DNA of 64,000 nt from Streptomyces sp. P9-A2 (GTDB lineage: Bacteria; Actinomycetota; Actinomycetes; Streptomycetales; Streptomycetaceae). The stretch lies in the NCBI RefSeq assembly GCF_036634175.1, contig NZ_JAZIFX010000001.1, positions 930,001 to 994,000 on the forward strand, in the 5' to 3' direction. Shown here in pieces: positions 44,079 to 51,406 of this stretch. The notes under the pieces were generated by a model, which saw nothing but the letters and a program-made list of their open reading frames with translations, did not search any database and had not been told where the DNA came from. Position numbers and translations under genes: made by a program. The first letter of the stretch is position 1. Every line of letters starts with the position of its first letter.

Positions 44079-45308
44079 ATGACACAAACGGCGATCGACT
44101 ACGCGGCGGTGTACCACGCGCTGCCCGGCATGGTGGCGATCCTGACCCCGGGACTGGTGTACGCCGATGTCAACGAGGCGTTCCTCGAGGGCACCGGGCT
44201 CTCCCGGGAGGAGTTGCTGGGCCGCTATCTGTTCGACGTCTTCCCGGACAACCCTGGCGACCCCAGCTCCTCCGGCGCCCGCAACCTGCACGCCTCGCTG
44301 CTGCGCGTCGTGGCCACCGGCGAACGCGACACCATGGCCCTGCAGCGCTACGACGTCGAGAGCCGGGAGTACCCCGGCGAGTGGGAGGAACGCTACTGGA
44401 GCCCGGTGAACACGCCGGTGCTGGACAGCGACGGCAGCGTGGTCCTGATCGTGCACCGGGTCGAGGAGGTCACCGAACTGATGCGGGCCCGCGACCGTGC
44501 GGGCATCGACCAGAGCCGGGTCCTGGAGGCCGAGCTGTACACACGCGCCCGCGAACTGCAGGAGCTCAACAACCGGCTGCGCCAGGCACACGCCCGGGAG
44601 CGGCAGGTGGCGCTGGTACTGCAGGAGGCGATGCTGCCCGCCCCCCGGCAGGTGGGCCACCACCGCGCCGCCGTGCGCTACCGACCGGCGGTGGGCGCGC
44701 TCAACGTCTGCGGGGACTGGTACGACCTGGTCGACCTGGTGGGCGGCCACCGCATCGGCGTGTCCGTGGGCGACGTGGTCGGGCACGGGCTGGAGGCGGC
44801 CGGGGTCATGGGCCAGCTGCGCAGCGCGCTCACCGCCGCTTCACGGGTCGCGGCAGGACCCGCCGAGGCCCTGGACGTCGTGGGGCGCTACGCCCACGTG
44901 GTCGACGGCGCCGAGTCCGCGACCGTGGTCACCACCTTCGTCGACTTCGACCGGCACACCATCACGTACAGCAGCGCCGGCCATCTCCCGCCCGTGCTGG
45001 CCCACCGCGACGGACGGGTGGAGTTCCTCGACCGGGCCACCGATCCCCCGCTCGACGCCCTCCCCGAACCGGCCACGAGGCCCGAGGCGACGACCACGTT
45101 CACACCGGGGTCGACCCTTGTGCTCTACACCGACGGTCTGGTCGAGCGCCGCCGGGAGGACATCGACACCGGGCTCCTCCGGCTCGCCGAGTCGCTGCGC
45201 CGCCACCGGACACTGGATCCGGAGTCACTGGCGGACACCGTGCTGCTGGAGCTGCTGCCGCCCGGCGGCGCCGTCGACGACACCGCGTTGATCGTCGTCC
45301 GGCTGTGA
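44079..45308 (+). CDS. PAS-SpoIIE-type Ser/Thr phosphatase
   Basis: 409 residues. PAS domain about 5-140 (YHALPGMVAILTPGLVYADVN), a coiled linker (RARELQELNNRLRQAHARERQ), then the SpoIIE phosphatase with the intact motif GDWYDLVDLVGGHRIGVSVGDVVGHGLEAAGVMG and the C-terminal LYTDGLVERR. It probably dephosphorylates an anti-anti-sigma factor. It lies 98 bases after the larger fused phosphatase, likely a duplicate from the same signalling family, with an AT-rich segment (about 44038-44066) before it. Confidence 0.9.
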   Translation: MTQTAIDYAAVYHALPGMVAILTPGLVYADVNEAFLEGTGLSREELLGRYLFDVFPDNPGDPSSSGARNLHASLLRVVATGERDTMALQRYDVESREYPGEWEERYWSPVNTPVLDSDGSVVLIVHRVEEVTELMRARDRAGIDQSRVLEAELYTRARELQELNNRLRQAHARERQVALVLQEAMLPAPRQVGHHRAAVRYRPAVGALNVCGDWYDLVDLVGGHRIGVSVGDVVGHGLEAAGVMGQLRSALTAASRVAAGPAEALDVVGRYAHVVDGAESATVVTTFVDFDRHTITYSSAGHLPPVLAHRDGRVEFLDRATDPPLDALPEPATRPEATTTFTPGSTLVLYTDGLVERRREDIDTGLLRLAESLRRHRTLDPESLADTVLLELLPPGGAVDDTALIVVRL

Positions 45309-45339
45309 CGGTTCGCGCCGCGTCCGGGAACGGGACCGA

Positions 45340-45798
45340 TCAGCCGGTGGCGGGCCGTGCGCCGTCGAGCCGGGCCGGCCGGTCCACGTTGCGCCGCTCC
45401 TCCTCGTCCCGACCGGACACCGGGGCGAACCAGGCGTCGAGGATCTCCTTCGGCAACGGCCCGTACGCCAGCCGCAGGCCGGGCGCCGGCACGTCGGCGT
45501 CGTTCCAGCGGCGCACGCCGTCCGCCGTGCAGGCGTCCGTGCACAGGGCCGCCCGTACGCCCGGCACCTTGTCGGCCGCGATCGAGGCACCCGTGCCGGT
45601 CCAGCAGCACACCACCGCCTGGTACACGGTCCCGTCGGCGACGTCGCGGGCGGCCGCCTCCGAGCAGAACGCCCACCCCATATCGTTCCCGGCACTCAGG
45701 GCACCGTGCACGCGCACCTCGGGGCCGCGCTCGCGCAGTTCGCAGAACAGGGCTCGGGCCACGGGTTCGTCCATGTCGGAGGAGACGGAGATCCGCAT
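45340..45798 (-). CDS. RpiB/LacA/LacB-family sugar-phosphate isomerase
   Basis: 152 residues from MRISVSSDMDEPVARAL. The sugar-isomerase signature appears as CCWTGTGASIAADKVPGVRAALC (about residues 66-88), close to the RpiB GTGxGxxIAANK pattern. It probably interconverts ribose and ribulose 5-phosphates or related sugars. The frame is open far upstream, but that part crosses a repeated intergenic hairpin and is not coding. The C-terminal 30 residues are a charged extension beyond the usual RpiB end. It is convergent with the phosphatase gene. Confidence 0.85.
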   Translation of the reverse strand: MRISVSSDMDEPVARALFCELRERGPEVRVHGALSAGNDMGWAFCSEAAARDVADGTVYQAVVCCWTGTGASIAADKVPGVRAALCTDACTADGVRRWNDADVPAPGLRLAYGPLPKEILDAWFAPVSGRDEEERRNVDRPARLDGARPATG

Positions 45799-45817
45799 GG
45801 CACGAAGCCGATCGGGG

Positions 45818-45851
45818 TCCCCCCGCTCGAGCGAAGACGAGAGTGGGGGAG
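45818..45851. repeat. dispersed Streptomyces palindromic repeat
   Basis: TCCCCCCGCTC and GAGTGGGGGAG with a GAGCGAAGACGA-type centre. This sequence recurs in intergenic regions of many Streptomyces genomes. It forms a hairpin 20 bases upstream of the RpiB-like start. The surrounding gap 45799-46120 (322 bases) holds this element and presumably the divergent promoters of the RpiB-like gene and plsC, but no gene. Confidence 0.7.
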
Positions 45852-46120
45852 AAGTCGAGAGCTTGGGGAAAGAGCTCACTCGGGGCGCTCCGTCCGTGAA
45901 GCGGGCCCGGGCAGAGGACCGCGGCGGCACACGTCCGCGCCCGCCCGTGCGCTGACGGACGTTCAGCCGTCTGGCGGCTCCGCCCCGGCCCGTTTCCCGG
46001 CTCTGTCGCACAGGGTGCCGGACAGTCCCGCCCCGACCTACACTGACACCCCCACGACGTGCCGGTTGACCTGCTGCAACACGCCGCTGGGCCCGTCCGA
46101 CGGAGTCGAGGAGCGCGCCC

Positions 46121-46846
46121 TTGTTCTACTACCTGCTGAAATACGTACTTGTGGGCCCGCTGCTGAGACTGGTCTTCCGGCCTCGAATAGAGGGCCTGGA
46201 GCATGTGCCGTCGTCCGGCGCGGCCATCGTCGCCGGTAACCATCTCTCGTTCTCGGACCACTTCCTGTTGCCCACGATCCTCAAGCGGCGCATCACCTTC
46301 CTCGCCAAGGCCGAGTACTTCACCGGTCCCGGCATCAAGGGCCGGCTGACGGCGTTCTTCTTCCACAGCGCGGGGCAGATCCCGGTCGACCGCTCCGGCA
46401 AGGAAGCCGGCCAGGCCGCCATCCGGGAAGGGCTCGGGGTGCTGGGCAGGGGAGAGCTGCTCGGCATCTACCCGGAGGGCACGCGGTCACACGACGGACG
46501 CCTCTACAAGGGCAAGGTCGGGGTCGCGGTGATGGCCCTCAAGGCCGGCATCCCGGTGATTCCGTGCGCGATGATCGGCACCTTCGAGGCGCAGCCGCCC
46601 GGCAAGGTCGTCCCCCACATCCACCCCGTGGTGATCCGCTTCGGCAAACCCCTCGACTTCTCGCGCTACGAAGGCATGGAGGAGGAGCGTGCGGTCCTGC
46701 GTGCCATCACCGACGAGATCATGTACGCCGTTCTGAAGCTGTCCGGACAGGAGTACGTCGATCAGTACGCGGCCGTCGCCAAGGCGGAGGAGGCCGAGCG
46801 CAAGGCGGCGGAGAAGCGCAGGCTCCCGCGGTTGCCGCGGAGCTGA
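46121..46846 (+). CDS. plsC: 1-acyl-sn-glycerol-3-phosphate acyltransferase family protein
   Basis: 241 residues from a TTG with GAGGAG ten bases upstream. The acyltransferase motifs are NHLSFSD (NHx4D, near residue 40), a GQIPVDRSG block and YPEGTRSHDG (near 114). It acylates lysophosphatidate in phospholipid synthesis, or a related acceptor. A hydrophobic N-terminus anchors it to the membrane; the C-terminus is Lys/Glu/Ala-rich and helical. It stands alone, followed by a strong terminator. Confidence 0.93.
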   Translation: MFYYLLKYVLVGPLLRLVFRPRIEGLEHVPSSGAAIVAGNHLSFSDHFLLPTILKRRITFLAKAEYFTGPGIKGRLTAFFFHSAGQIPVDRSGKEAGQAAIREGLGVLGRGELLGIYPEGTRSHDGRLYKGKVGVAVMALKAGIPVIPCAMIGTFEAQPPGKVVPHIHPVVIRFGKPLDFSRYEGMEEERAVLRAITDEIMYAVLKLSGQEYVDQYAAVAKAEEAERKAAEKRRLPRLPRS

Positions 46847-46905
46847 ACCGCCCGCCGGACCGGCCGAGCAGGCCACCGGCCCCGTAAGCGCATGAGCAGC
46901 CCACG

Positions 46906-46943
46906 AGTGAGGGGCGGCCGGAGTCGTCCGGCCGCCCCTCACT
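46906..46943. terminator. 17-bp perfect hairpin after plsC
   Basis: AGTGAGGGGCGGCCGGA / TCCGGCCGCCCCTCACT with loop GTCG, lying between plsC and the convergent antitoxin gene. Confidence 0.85.
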
Positions 46944-47014
46944 GTTCGTCCGCCGGGTGGATCGCGAGGGCGGGGGCAAGGCGAGAGTGACGGGCCACCG
47001 GGGCTCCGGGCGGC

Positions 47015-47311
47015 CTATGACGTGGCTGTCCCCCGGTGCTCCGCGGCGATGCCGAAGCGCTGCTGTTCGCGGGGAGCGGACACGGCCCCATGGACCCCGG
47101 CCACGGTGCTGATCACCTGCTCGCCTGCGGTCTCCCGGCCCTCGTCGAGTTCGTGGAGCTGGTCGAGTCGGCGCAGGTCATCAGCGGAAACAAGGGCGAC
47201 GAGGGGCTTCCCGTGCCGGGTCACGACGACGCGCTCGCCGCCGTACACCACACGGTTGATCAGGTCGGCGAGCTCAGCCCTCGCTTGGGTCACCGGAATC
47301 TCGTAGGCCAT
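47015..47311 (-). CDS. Phd/YefM-type antitoxin without an adjacent toxin
   Basis: 98 residues from [19 protein letters not shown], preceded by GGGGGGT. The Phd/YefM fold is clear ([34 protein letters not shown]). The C-terminal 40 residues ([19 protein letters not shown] and beyond) are where toxin-binding segments normally lie. No RelE, Doc or PIN toxin frame follows it; the next downstream object is the plsC terminator. It is therefore an orphan antitoxin or stand-alone regulator. It is divergent from a ClpP-like gene. Confidence 0.88.
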   Translation of the reverse strand: MAYEIPVTQARAELADLINRVVYGGERVVVTRHGKPLVALVSADDLRRLDQLHELDEGRETAGEQVISTVAGVHGAVSAPREQQRFGIAAEHRGTATS

Positions 47312-47338
47312 ACCCCCCATCATAACGTCACGTACGTC

Positions 47339-47355
47339 CTGTACATTTTTTACAG
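47339..47355. promoter_or_regulatory. CTGTA-N7-TACAG inverted repeat between antitoxin and ClpP-like genes
   Basis: Perfect five-base arms around an AT-rich centre (CATTTTT) in the 91-base divergent gap. Phd/YefM proteins usually bind palindromes at their own promoter, so this is the best autoregulatory site. Confidence 0.5.
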
Positions 47356-47402
47356 ACAGCCGCCCGCAGGCCCCTGTGGACGGCAGCCACGAGGAGAAGC
47401 TC

Positions 47403-48038
47403 ATGACCCGACCGCTCGGCCGCCACGTCATGCCCGGGTTCACCGAACACACGGCGTCCGGACACCGGACCGCGGATCCGTACGGCAAACTGCTGGAGGA
47501 GCGGATCCTCCTCCTGGGGACACCGATCGACGAGACCTCCGCGAACGACCTGATCGCCCAGTTCATGCACCTGGAGCACCGGGCCCCCGACCGGGACATC
47601 GCCCTTTACGTCAACTCCCCCGGTGGCTCCTTCCACGCCATGTCGGCGATCTACGACACCCTGCGCTTCGTCACCTGCGAGGTGCAGACGGTCTGCCTGG
47701 GCCGGGCCGACGGAACGGCCGCGCTGCTTCTGGCCGCCGGGACGCCGGGCAAGCGGTACGTCCTGCCGGGGGCGCGGCTGGTGCTCCGTCAGCCGGCACC
47801 GCCGGAGCCGGCGGAGGGAAGCGCGAGCGACCTGGCCGTTCAGGCGGAGGAACTGTGGCGGATCCGGGACCGGATCGAGGACATGCTGGTCCGGCACACC
47901 CACCGCACCCCGGAACAGGTCCGGTCGGACGTCGAACGGGACACCGTCCTCGACGCGCGGGCGGCAGTGGAGTACGGCCTCGCCGACCGGATCCTGGCCG
48001 ACCGCGAGAGCCCGCGCCCCACTCCCGGCGCGAGGTGA
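47403..48038 (+). CDS. ClpP-like protein with degenerate catalytic triad
   Basis: 211 residues from the ATG at 47403 (GGAGAAG upstream). The ClpP fold is evident ([23 protein letters not shown], then [21 protein letters not shown] and RLVLRQP, and AVEYGLAD). Aligned with ordinary ClpP (CIGQAASMGA; MIHQP), the catalytic Ser is Gly104 and the catalytic His is Arg129; only the Asp-region ERD (179-180) remains. It should be proteolytically dead and may mix into ClpP rings or act as a scaffold, like ClpR-type subunits. Eight bases separate its stop from the next small gene. Confidence 0.88.
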   Translation: MTRPLGRHVMPGFTEHTASGHRTADPYGKLLEERILLLGTPIDETSANDLIAQFMHLEHRAPDRDIALYVNSPGGSFHAMSAIYDTLRFVTCEVQTVCLGRADGTAALLLAAGTPGKRYVLPGARLVLRQPAPPEPAEGSASDLAVQAEELWRIRDRIEDMLVRHTHRTPEQVRSDVERDTVLDARAAVEYGLADRILADRESPRPTPGAR

Positions 48039-48045
48039 ACCACCG

Positions 48046-48354
48046 ATGCTGCCCCCCGAACTGCCGCCGCTGCCCGCGCTGACCCGCGCCGAGGCCGAGT
48101 TGATCGACTGTTATCTCGAGGCCGTCGACCTGCTCGGCCGGATCAACCCGGCCCGCGACGGCGACACCTATCGTGGGCTGCGCGCCGCACAGGCGCTGGT
48201 CGGTAAGGCCGTCGCACTGCGCGACGCGCTGACCCTGATGCACCGGCGCGGCGAGACCGAACTGCACGCCGCCACACTGACCCGGGCCCTGCGGGTGCTG
48301 GACGGCGACCGGCGCACGGCCCGGGTCACGCTGCCGCCGGGCTCCGACAGCTGA
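48046..48354 (+). CDS. conserved hypothetical protein (102 aa)
   Basis: Starts at the ATG at 48046, a few bases after the ClpP-like stop. The sequence is mostly helical (LTRAEAELIDCYLEAVDLLGRIN, GLRAAQALVGKAVALRDALTLMHRRGETELHAATLTRALRVLD), with a proline-rich start. No known motif is seen. Its coupling to the degenerate ClpP suggests a partner or adaptor, but that is inference. Confidence 0.68.
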   Translation: MLPPELPPLPALTRAEAELIDCYLEAVDLLGRINPARDGDTYRGLRAAQALVGKAVALRDALTLMHRRGETELHAATLTRALRVLDGDRRTARVTLPPGSDS

Positions 48355-48696
48355 CGCCTGTACCGGTCCGGCCGGGGACGGCGTCGGCGGCACGTCCGCA
48401 CCGGAGTTGAAACGGACCAAAGGGGGTACCGCCAACCGGTGTATATGTCGACTCCTTTTCGGGCCGTCACAGTTGCGCACCACGCGTGGCCACTTACCGG
48501 AACAGGTCATTCCGATGCTGGTCCGGGACTCCTCGGCACTCCGGACGGCAGCCCGGACATGAGGCTGTCCACTCGAACGGATGAGTGGTGAGTAACAACA
48601 CAAACCCCCGGTTCCATTGGGATTTCGGGCCGACGGTTGCCAAGATCGCTCACTGACGACAAGACCCCGCCGCCGCGGCGGGGCGATCCGGGCGGA
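48355..48696. other. non-coding leader region before the riboswitch
   Basis: No gene. It contains the promoter region for the riboswitch transcript and a GC hairpin CCCCGCCGCCGCGGCGGGG at 48664-48682 just upstream of the aptamer. A lower-GC stretch around 48590-48620 (GTGAGTAACAACACAAAC) is a likely promoter or 5' leader. Confidence 0.5.
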
Positions 48697-48882
48697 CGCC
48701 GAATCCTGCCGCCGCCCGGATGACCGGTCGACAGGAGTGGATCGGCAGGAGTGGAGGACCCGAGCAATACGGGCCGCCGGAACGGGAGTTCGATTCCCGC
48801 GCCGAGCAGCTCTTGGGGTGAAGCCGCACTCGTGCGGCCGGGCAACTTCGCCAGCCCGAATCCGACAGGTCATCCTTCACAG
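48697..48882 (+). ncRNA. ydaO-yuaA (c-di-AMP) riboswitch
   Basis: Conserved blocks of the class are readable in order: CGCCGAATCCTGCCG at the start, GGAGGACCCGAGCAATACGG in the middle, TTGGGGTGAAGCC, and GGGCAACTTCGCC followed by CCGAATCCGACAGGTCATCC at the end. In Streptomyces this riboswitch sits above cell-wall hydrolase genes and turns them off when c-di-AMP is bound. The hydrolase start lies about 20 bases after it. Ends are approximate. Confidence 0.88.
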
Positions 48883-48903
48883 GCGGCTGACGAAGGGTTG
48901 CGC

Positions 48904-49377
48904 ATGACCGCGCTCAATCGCGTCCCGTCTCTCATGGCCAGGGCCGGTACGGCCTCGGCCCTCACCCTCGCCGCCGTGGGCGGCTCGATCGTCCTCCCCG
49001 GCACCGCCTCGGAGGCGGCGGCCGCGACTCCGGCCGCCAAGGCCCTCAAGATCGCAGCGTCCAAGAAGGGCGCGCCCTACCGGTGGGGCGCCACCGGACC
49101 GAGCCGCTTCGACTGCTCCGGACTCACCCTCTACTCGTTCAAGAAGGCGGGCAAGCAGCTGCCCCGCACTGCGTCCCAGCAGTACAACAAGACCCGCCAC
49201 ATCTCCGCCTCGAACCGCAAGGCGGGGGACCTGGTCTTCTTCCACTCGGGCCAGAACGTGTACCACGTGGGCATCTACGCGGGCCAGGGCAAACTCTGGC
49301 ACGCGCCCAAGACCGGGGACGTGGTACGCCTGCAGAAGATCTGGACCCGCAGCGTCTGGTACGGCCGGGTGAAGTGA
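48904..49377 (+). CDS. secreted NlpC/P60 cell-wall hydrolase
   Basis: 157 residues from the ATG at 48904. A signal peptide (about 1-40, ending GTASEAAAA) precedes a compact NlpC/P60 domain with catalytic Cys71 in FDCSGLT, His121 in YHVGIYAG and a third polar residue, His133. It cleaves peptidoglycan stem peptides. The upstream c-di-AMP riboswitch ties its expression to spore or growth state, as for other Streptomyces resuscitation and Swl hydrolases. Confidence 0.94.
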   Translation: MTALNRVPSLMARAGTASALTLAAVGGSIVLPGTASEAAAATPAAKALKIAASKKGAPYRWGATGPSRFDCSGLTLYSFKKAGKQLPRTASQQYNKTRHISASNRKAGDLVFFHSGQNVYHVGIYAGQGKLWHAPKTGDVVRLQKIWTRSVWYGRVK

Positions 49378-49384
49378 TCCGCGT

Positions 49385-49412
49385 GGGCGGCGGCACCCCT
49401 CTGCCGCCGCCC
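49385..49412 (+). terminator. hairpin after the NlpC/P60 gene
   Basis: GGGCGGCGGCA / TGCCGCCGCCC with a six-base loop, starting eight bases after the stop. Confidence 0.75.
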
Positions 49413-49564
49413 CGCCCAACGCGCCGAACGACGCCCGGGCAACACACCGGTGCGGCGGCTCGAGGATCTGCGTATCGCCCGAACGGGTGAGCAGGTCCTC
49501 TTTTCGCTTCTTCCACCTCCGCCCGCCCCTCTTCCCGCCCTCGCCCCGTTCCTGTCGCGACCCC

Positions 49565-50032
49565 CTACGGTTCCTGCTGTCCTGCCACTTCGACCGCCGT
49601 GGCCGGCTCGGCGGGAACGGCCCACGGGAGGACGACGGAGACGGTCTTCCCGCCCTCCCTGGTGGGGCGGACCCTCATCCTGCCGCCGCACTCCACGGCC
49701 AGCCAGCGGATGATGACCAGCCCTCGGCCGTTGTCCTGCTGGACCGCGGCGGGGAGCCGCTTGGGGAACCTCGGGTGGCTGTCGGTGACCCCGATGCACA
49801 GCTGGTCGTGCCGGTCGAGGACGAGGTCCACGGTGAACGTGGGTGACTGCCCCAGGGTGTGCTGCACGGCGTTGGTCGCGAGTTCGGACACGATCAGCCG
49901 GATGGTGTCGGACACTTCCGTGTCCTCCGGCATGCCCCACTCCGCCAGCGTGCCCACCACATGGGCGCGGGCCGCGGAGACCGAGGCGGGATCGCTCGGC
50001 AGAGTGATGGATGCTTCCAGATGGTCTGCCAT
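49565..50032 (-). CDS. anti-sigma-factor-type HATPase (WhiJ-associated)
   Basis: 155 residues from MADHLEASITLPSDP (ATG at 50032; AAGGGA lies 12 bases upstream). A single GHKL ATPase domain of the RsbW type, with N-box LIVSELATNAVQHT and the later RGLVIIRWLAVECGG. Such proteins act as Ser kinases or anti-sigma factors. It is divergent from an XRE/DUF5753 gene followed by a DUF397 gene, the standard three-gene set of Streptomyces whiJ/abaA-like loci controlling development. Confidence 0.9.
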   Translation of the reverse strand: MADHLEASITLPSDPASVSAARAHVVGTLAEWGMPEDTEVSDTIRLIVSELATNAVQHTLGQSPTFTVDLVLDRHDQLCIGVTDSHPRFPKRLPAAVQQDNGRGLVIIRWLAVECGGRMRVRPTREGGKTVSVVLPWAVPAEPATAVEVAGQQEP

Positions 50033-50158
50033 GGCGATGTCGTCCCTTTCCACGGGACCGCAGTCCGACACGGAGCGGCTGATTCGAGTACGGTCCCGCA
50101 CTGGTGCTTCGTCGCCAGACTGCCATCACCACAGGCCGTCGGCGACGATACGGCCAGG

Positions 50159-50168
50159 ATATGCATAT
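50159..50168. promoter_or_regulatory. ATATGCATAT palindrome in the WhiJ-type divergent promoter
   Basis: Perfect ten-base palindrome, flanked by GG and ATC, in the AT-rich centre of the gap between the HATPase gene and the XRE gene. It is a good candidate operator for the XRE protein. Confidence 0.45.
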
Positions 50169-50244
50169 ATCTGTCGCTCAAAGCGGTGAACTCTGCGACG
50201 GGAAACCGTATTTGGGTGGCCCCGAGGGAGTAAGAGGGGAAGCC

Positions 50245-51105
50245 ATGCAGCACGGTCCCGCGGTACGCCGCCGGAAACTGGGCGCCGAACTGCGCTCGCT
50301 GCGCACGTCGGCAGGGTTCACCAGTGGGGAGGCGGCCCGGCTGGTGGGCTGGCACCAGTCGAAGGTGAGCCGCATCGAGACGGGCACGAGCGGAGTGAAA
50401 CCGGCCGATGTGCGGTTACTGCTCGACGCCTACGGCCTGGCCGATGCCCAGTTGAGGGAGTTGCTGCTGGTGCTGGCGGGATCCGACGACAACGGCGGAC
50501 GGCACCACTGGTGGCATGCGTACCGCGGGGTGCTGCCGCCCACCTACCGGGACTTCATCAGCCTGGAGTCCCAGGCCGGCGCCATGCGGACCCTGGAGAC
50601 CACGGTGGTTCCCGGACTGCTGCAGACACCCGAGTACGCGCGGGCGGTGACCGAGGCCGCATTGGAGGGCGTCTCCGAGGAGCGGCTGGACACGCTGGTG
50701 GAGGTGCGGCTGGCCAGGCAGGACGTCCTGCGGGCGGATCCGCCGCTGGAGTTGAGCGCGGTCCTGGACGAGGCGGTGCTGCGACGGCAGGTCGGCGGTC
50801 CCGGCGTCATGACCCGTCAGCTGGAACGGCTGGTGGAAGCGGCGCGCCTCCCCCAAGTAAGGCTCCAGGTACTGCCGTTCACAGCCGGGGCGCACATCGG
50901 CGTCACCGGGCCTTTCGTAATCTTCTCATTTTCGCGCACTTCTGATCTGGATGTTGTAGTTCTCGACCACTTGACGAGTAGCCTCTATCTGGAGTGGAAA
51001 GAAGACCTCCGGGCGTACTCGGAGGCTTTCAACGCCCTCTCGGTCCACGCCCTTTCGCCAGAGGACTCGTTGGATTTCATCGCCGGGACAGCTGCCGGCG
51101 TGTAA
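50245..51105 (+). CDS. XRE/DUF5753 transcriptional regulator (WhiJ type)
   Basis: 286 residues from the ATG at 50245 (AGAGGGGAAGCC upstream; the open frame begins earlier). Helix-turn-helix about 10-65 (GFTSGEAARLVGWHQSKVSRIETG), then the DUF5753 domain (about 100-280, with TVVPGLLQTPEYARAVTEAAL and VRLQVLPFTAGAHIGVTGPFVIFSF). In WhiJ-type loci this DNA-binding protein acts with a small DUF397 protein, encoded nine bases downstream here. Confidence 0.92.
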   Translation: MQHGPAVRRRKLGAELRSLRTSAGFTSGEAARLVGWHQSKVSRIETGTSGVKPADVRLLLDAYGLADAQLRELLLVLAGSDDNGGRHHWWHAYRGVLPPTYRDFISLESQAGAMRTLETTVVPGLLQTPEYARAVTEAALEGVSEERLDTLVEVRLARQDVLRADPPLELSAVLDEAVLRRQVGGPGVMTRQLERLVEAARLPQVRLQVLPFTAGAHIGVTGPFVIFSFSRTSDLDVVVLDHLTSSLYLEWKEDLRAYSEAFNALSVHALSPEDSLDFIAGTAAGV

Positions 51106-51114
51106 GGAGGCACG

Positions 51115-51339
51115 ATGCCCGCTCCGCCTCGGACCCTTCCCTCCAGCACCGATCTGCACGGTGTGCGGTGGCTGCGCAGCAGCTACAGCACGGGCGCGAA
51201 CAACTGCGTGGAGACGGCCCGGCCGGCCTTCGGCCCCGGAGCCGGACTGCTCGCCGTGCGCGATTCCAAGAACCCGGCCGGACCCGCGCTGCTCATCTCC
51301 CCCGGGAGCTGGGCGGAGTTCGTGGCCGCGGTTCACTGA
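51115..51339 (+). CDS. DUF397 protein
   Basis: 74 residues. The DUF397 signature is plain: VRWLRSSYSTGANNCVETA followed by LAVRDSKNPAGPALLISPGSWAEFVAAV. These proteins interact with the paired DUF5753 regulator and modulate its DNA binding. The gene starts nine bases after the regulator's stop and is probably co-transcribed. Confidence 0.94.
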   Translation: MPAPPRTLPSSTDLHGVRWLRSSYSTGANNCVETARPAFGPGAGLLAVRDSKNPAGPALLISPGSWAEFVAAVH

Positions 51340-51406
51340 CCCACCGGTCCGCCGGCACCCACCCGACCGTTCGTCATCGGGCGACTCACGGCCGTGTCCC
51401 GCCGAC

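Noticed and set aside
47015..47130. Hidden toxin gene after the antitoxin
   Set aside because: Only 71 bases separate the antitoxin stop from the plsC terminator, and no RelE, Doc or PIN-like frame overlaps it.
48780..48812. tRNA-like T-arm (GGGAGTTCGATTCCCGC) in the leader of the NlpC/P60 gene
   Set aside because: It lies inside the ydaO riboswitch and no other tRNA arm accompanies it.
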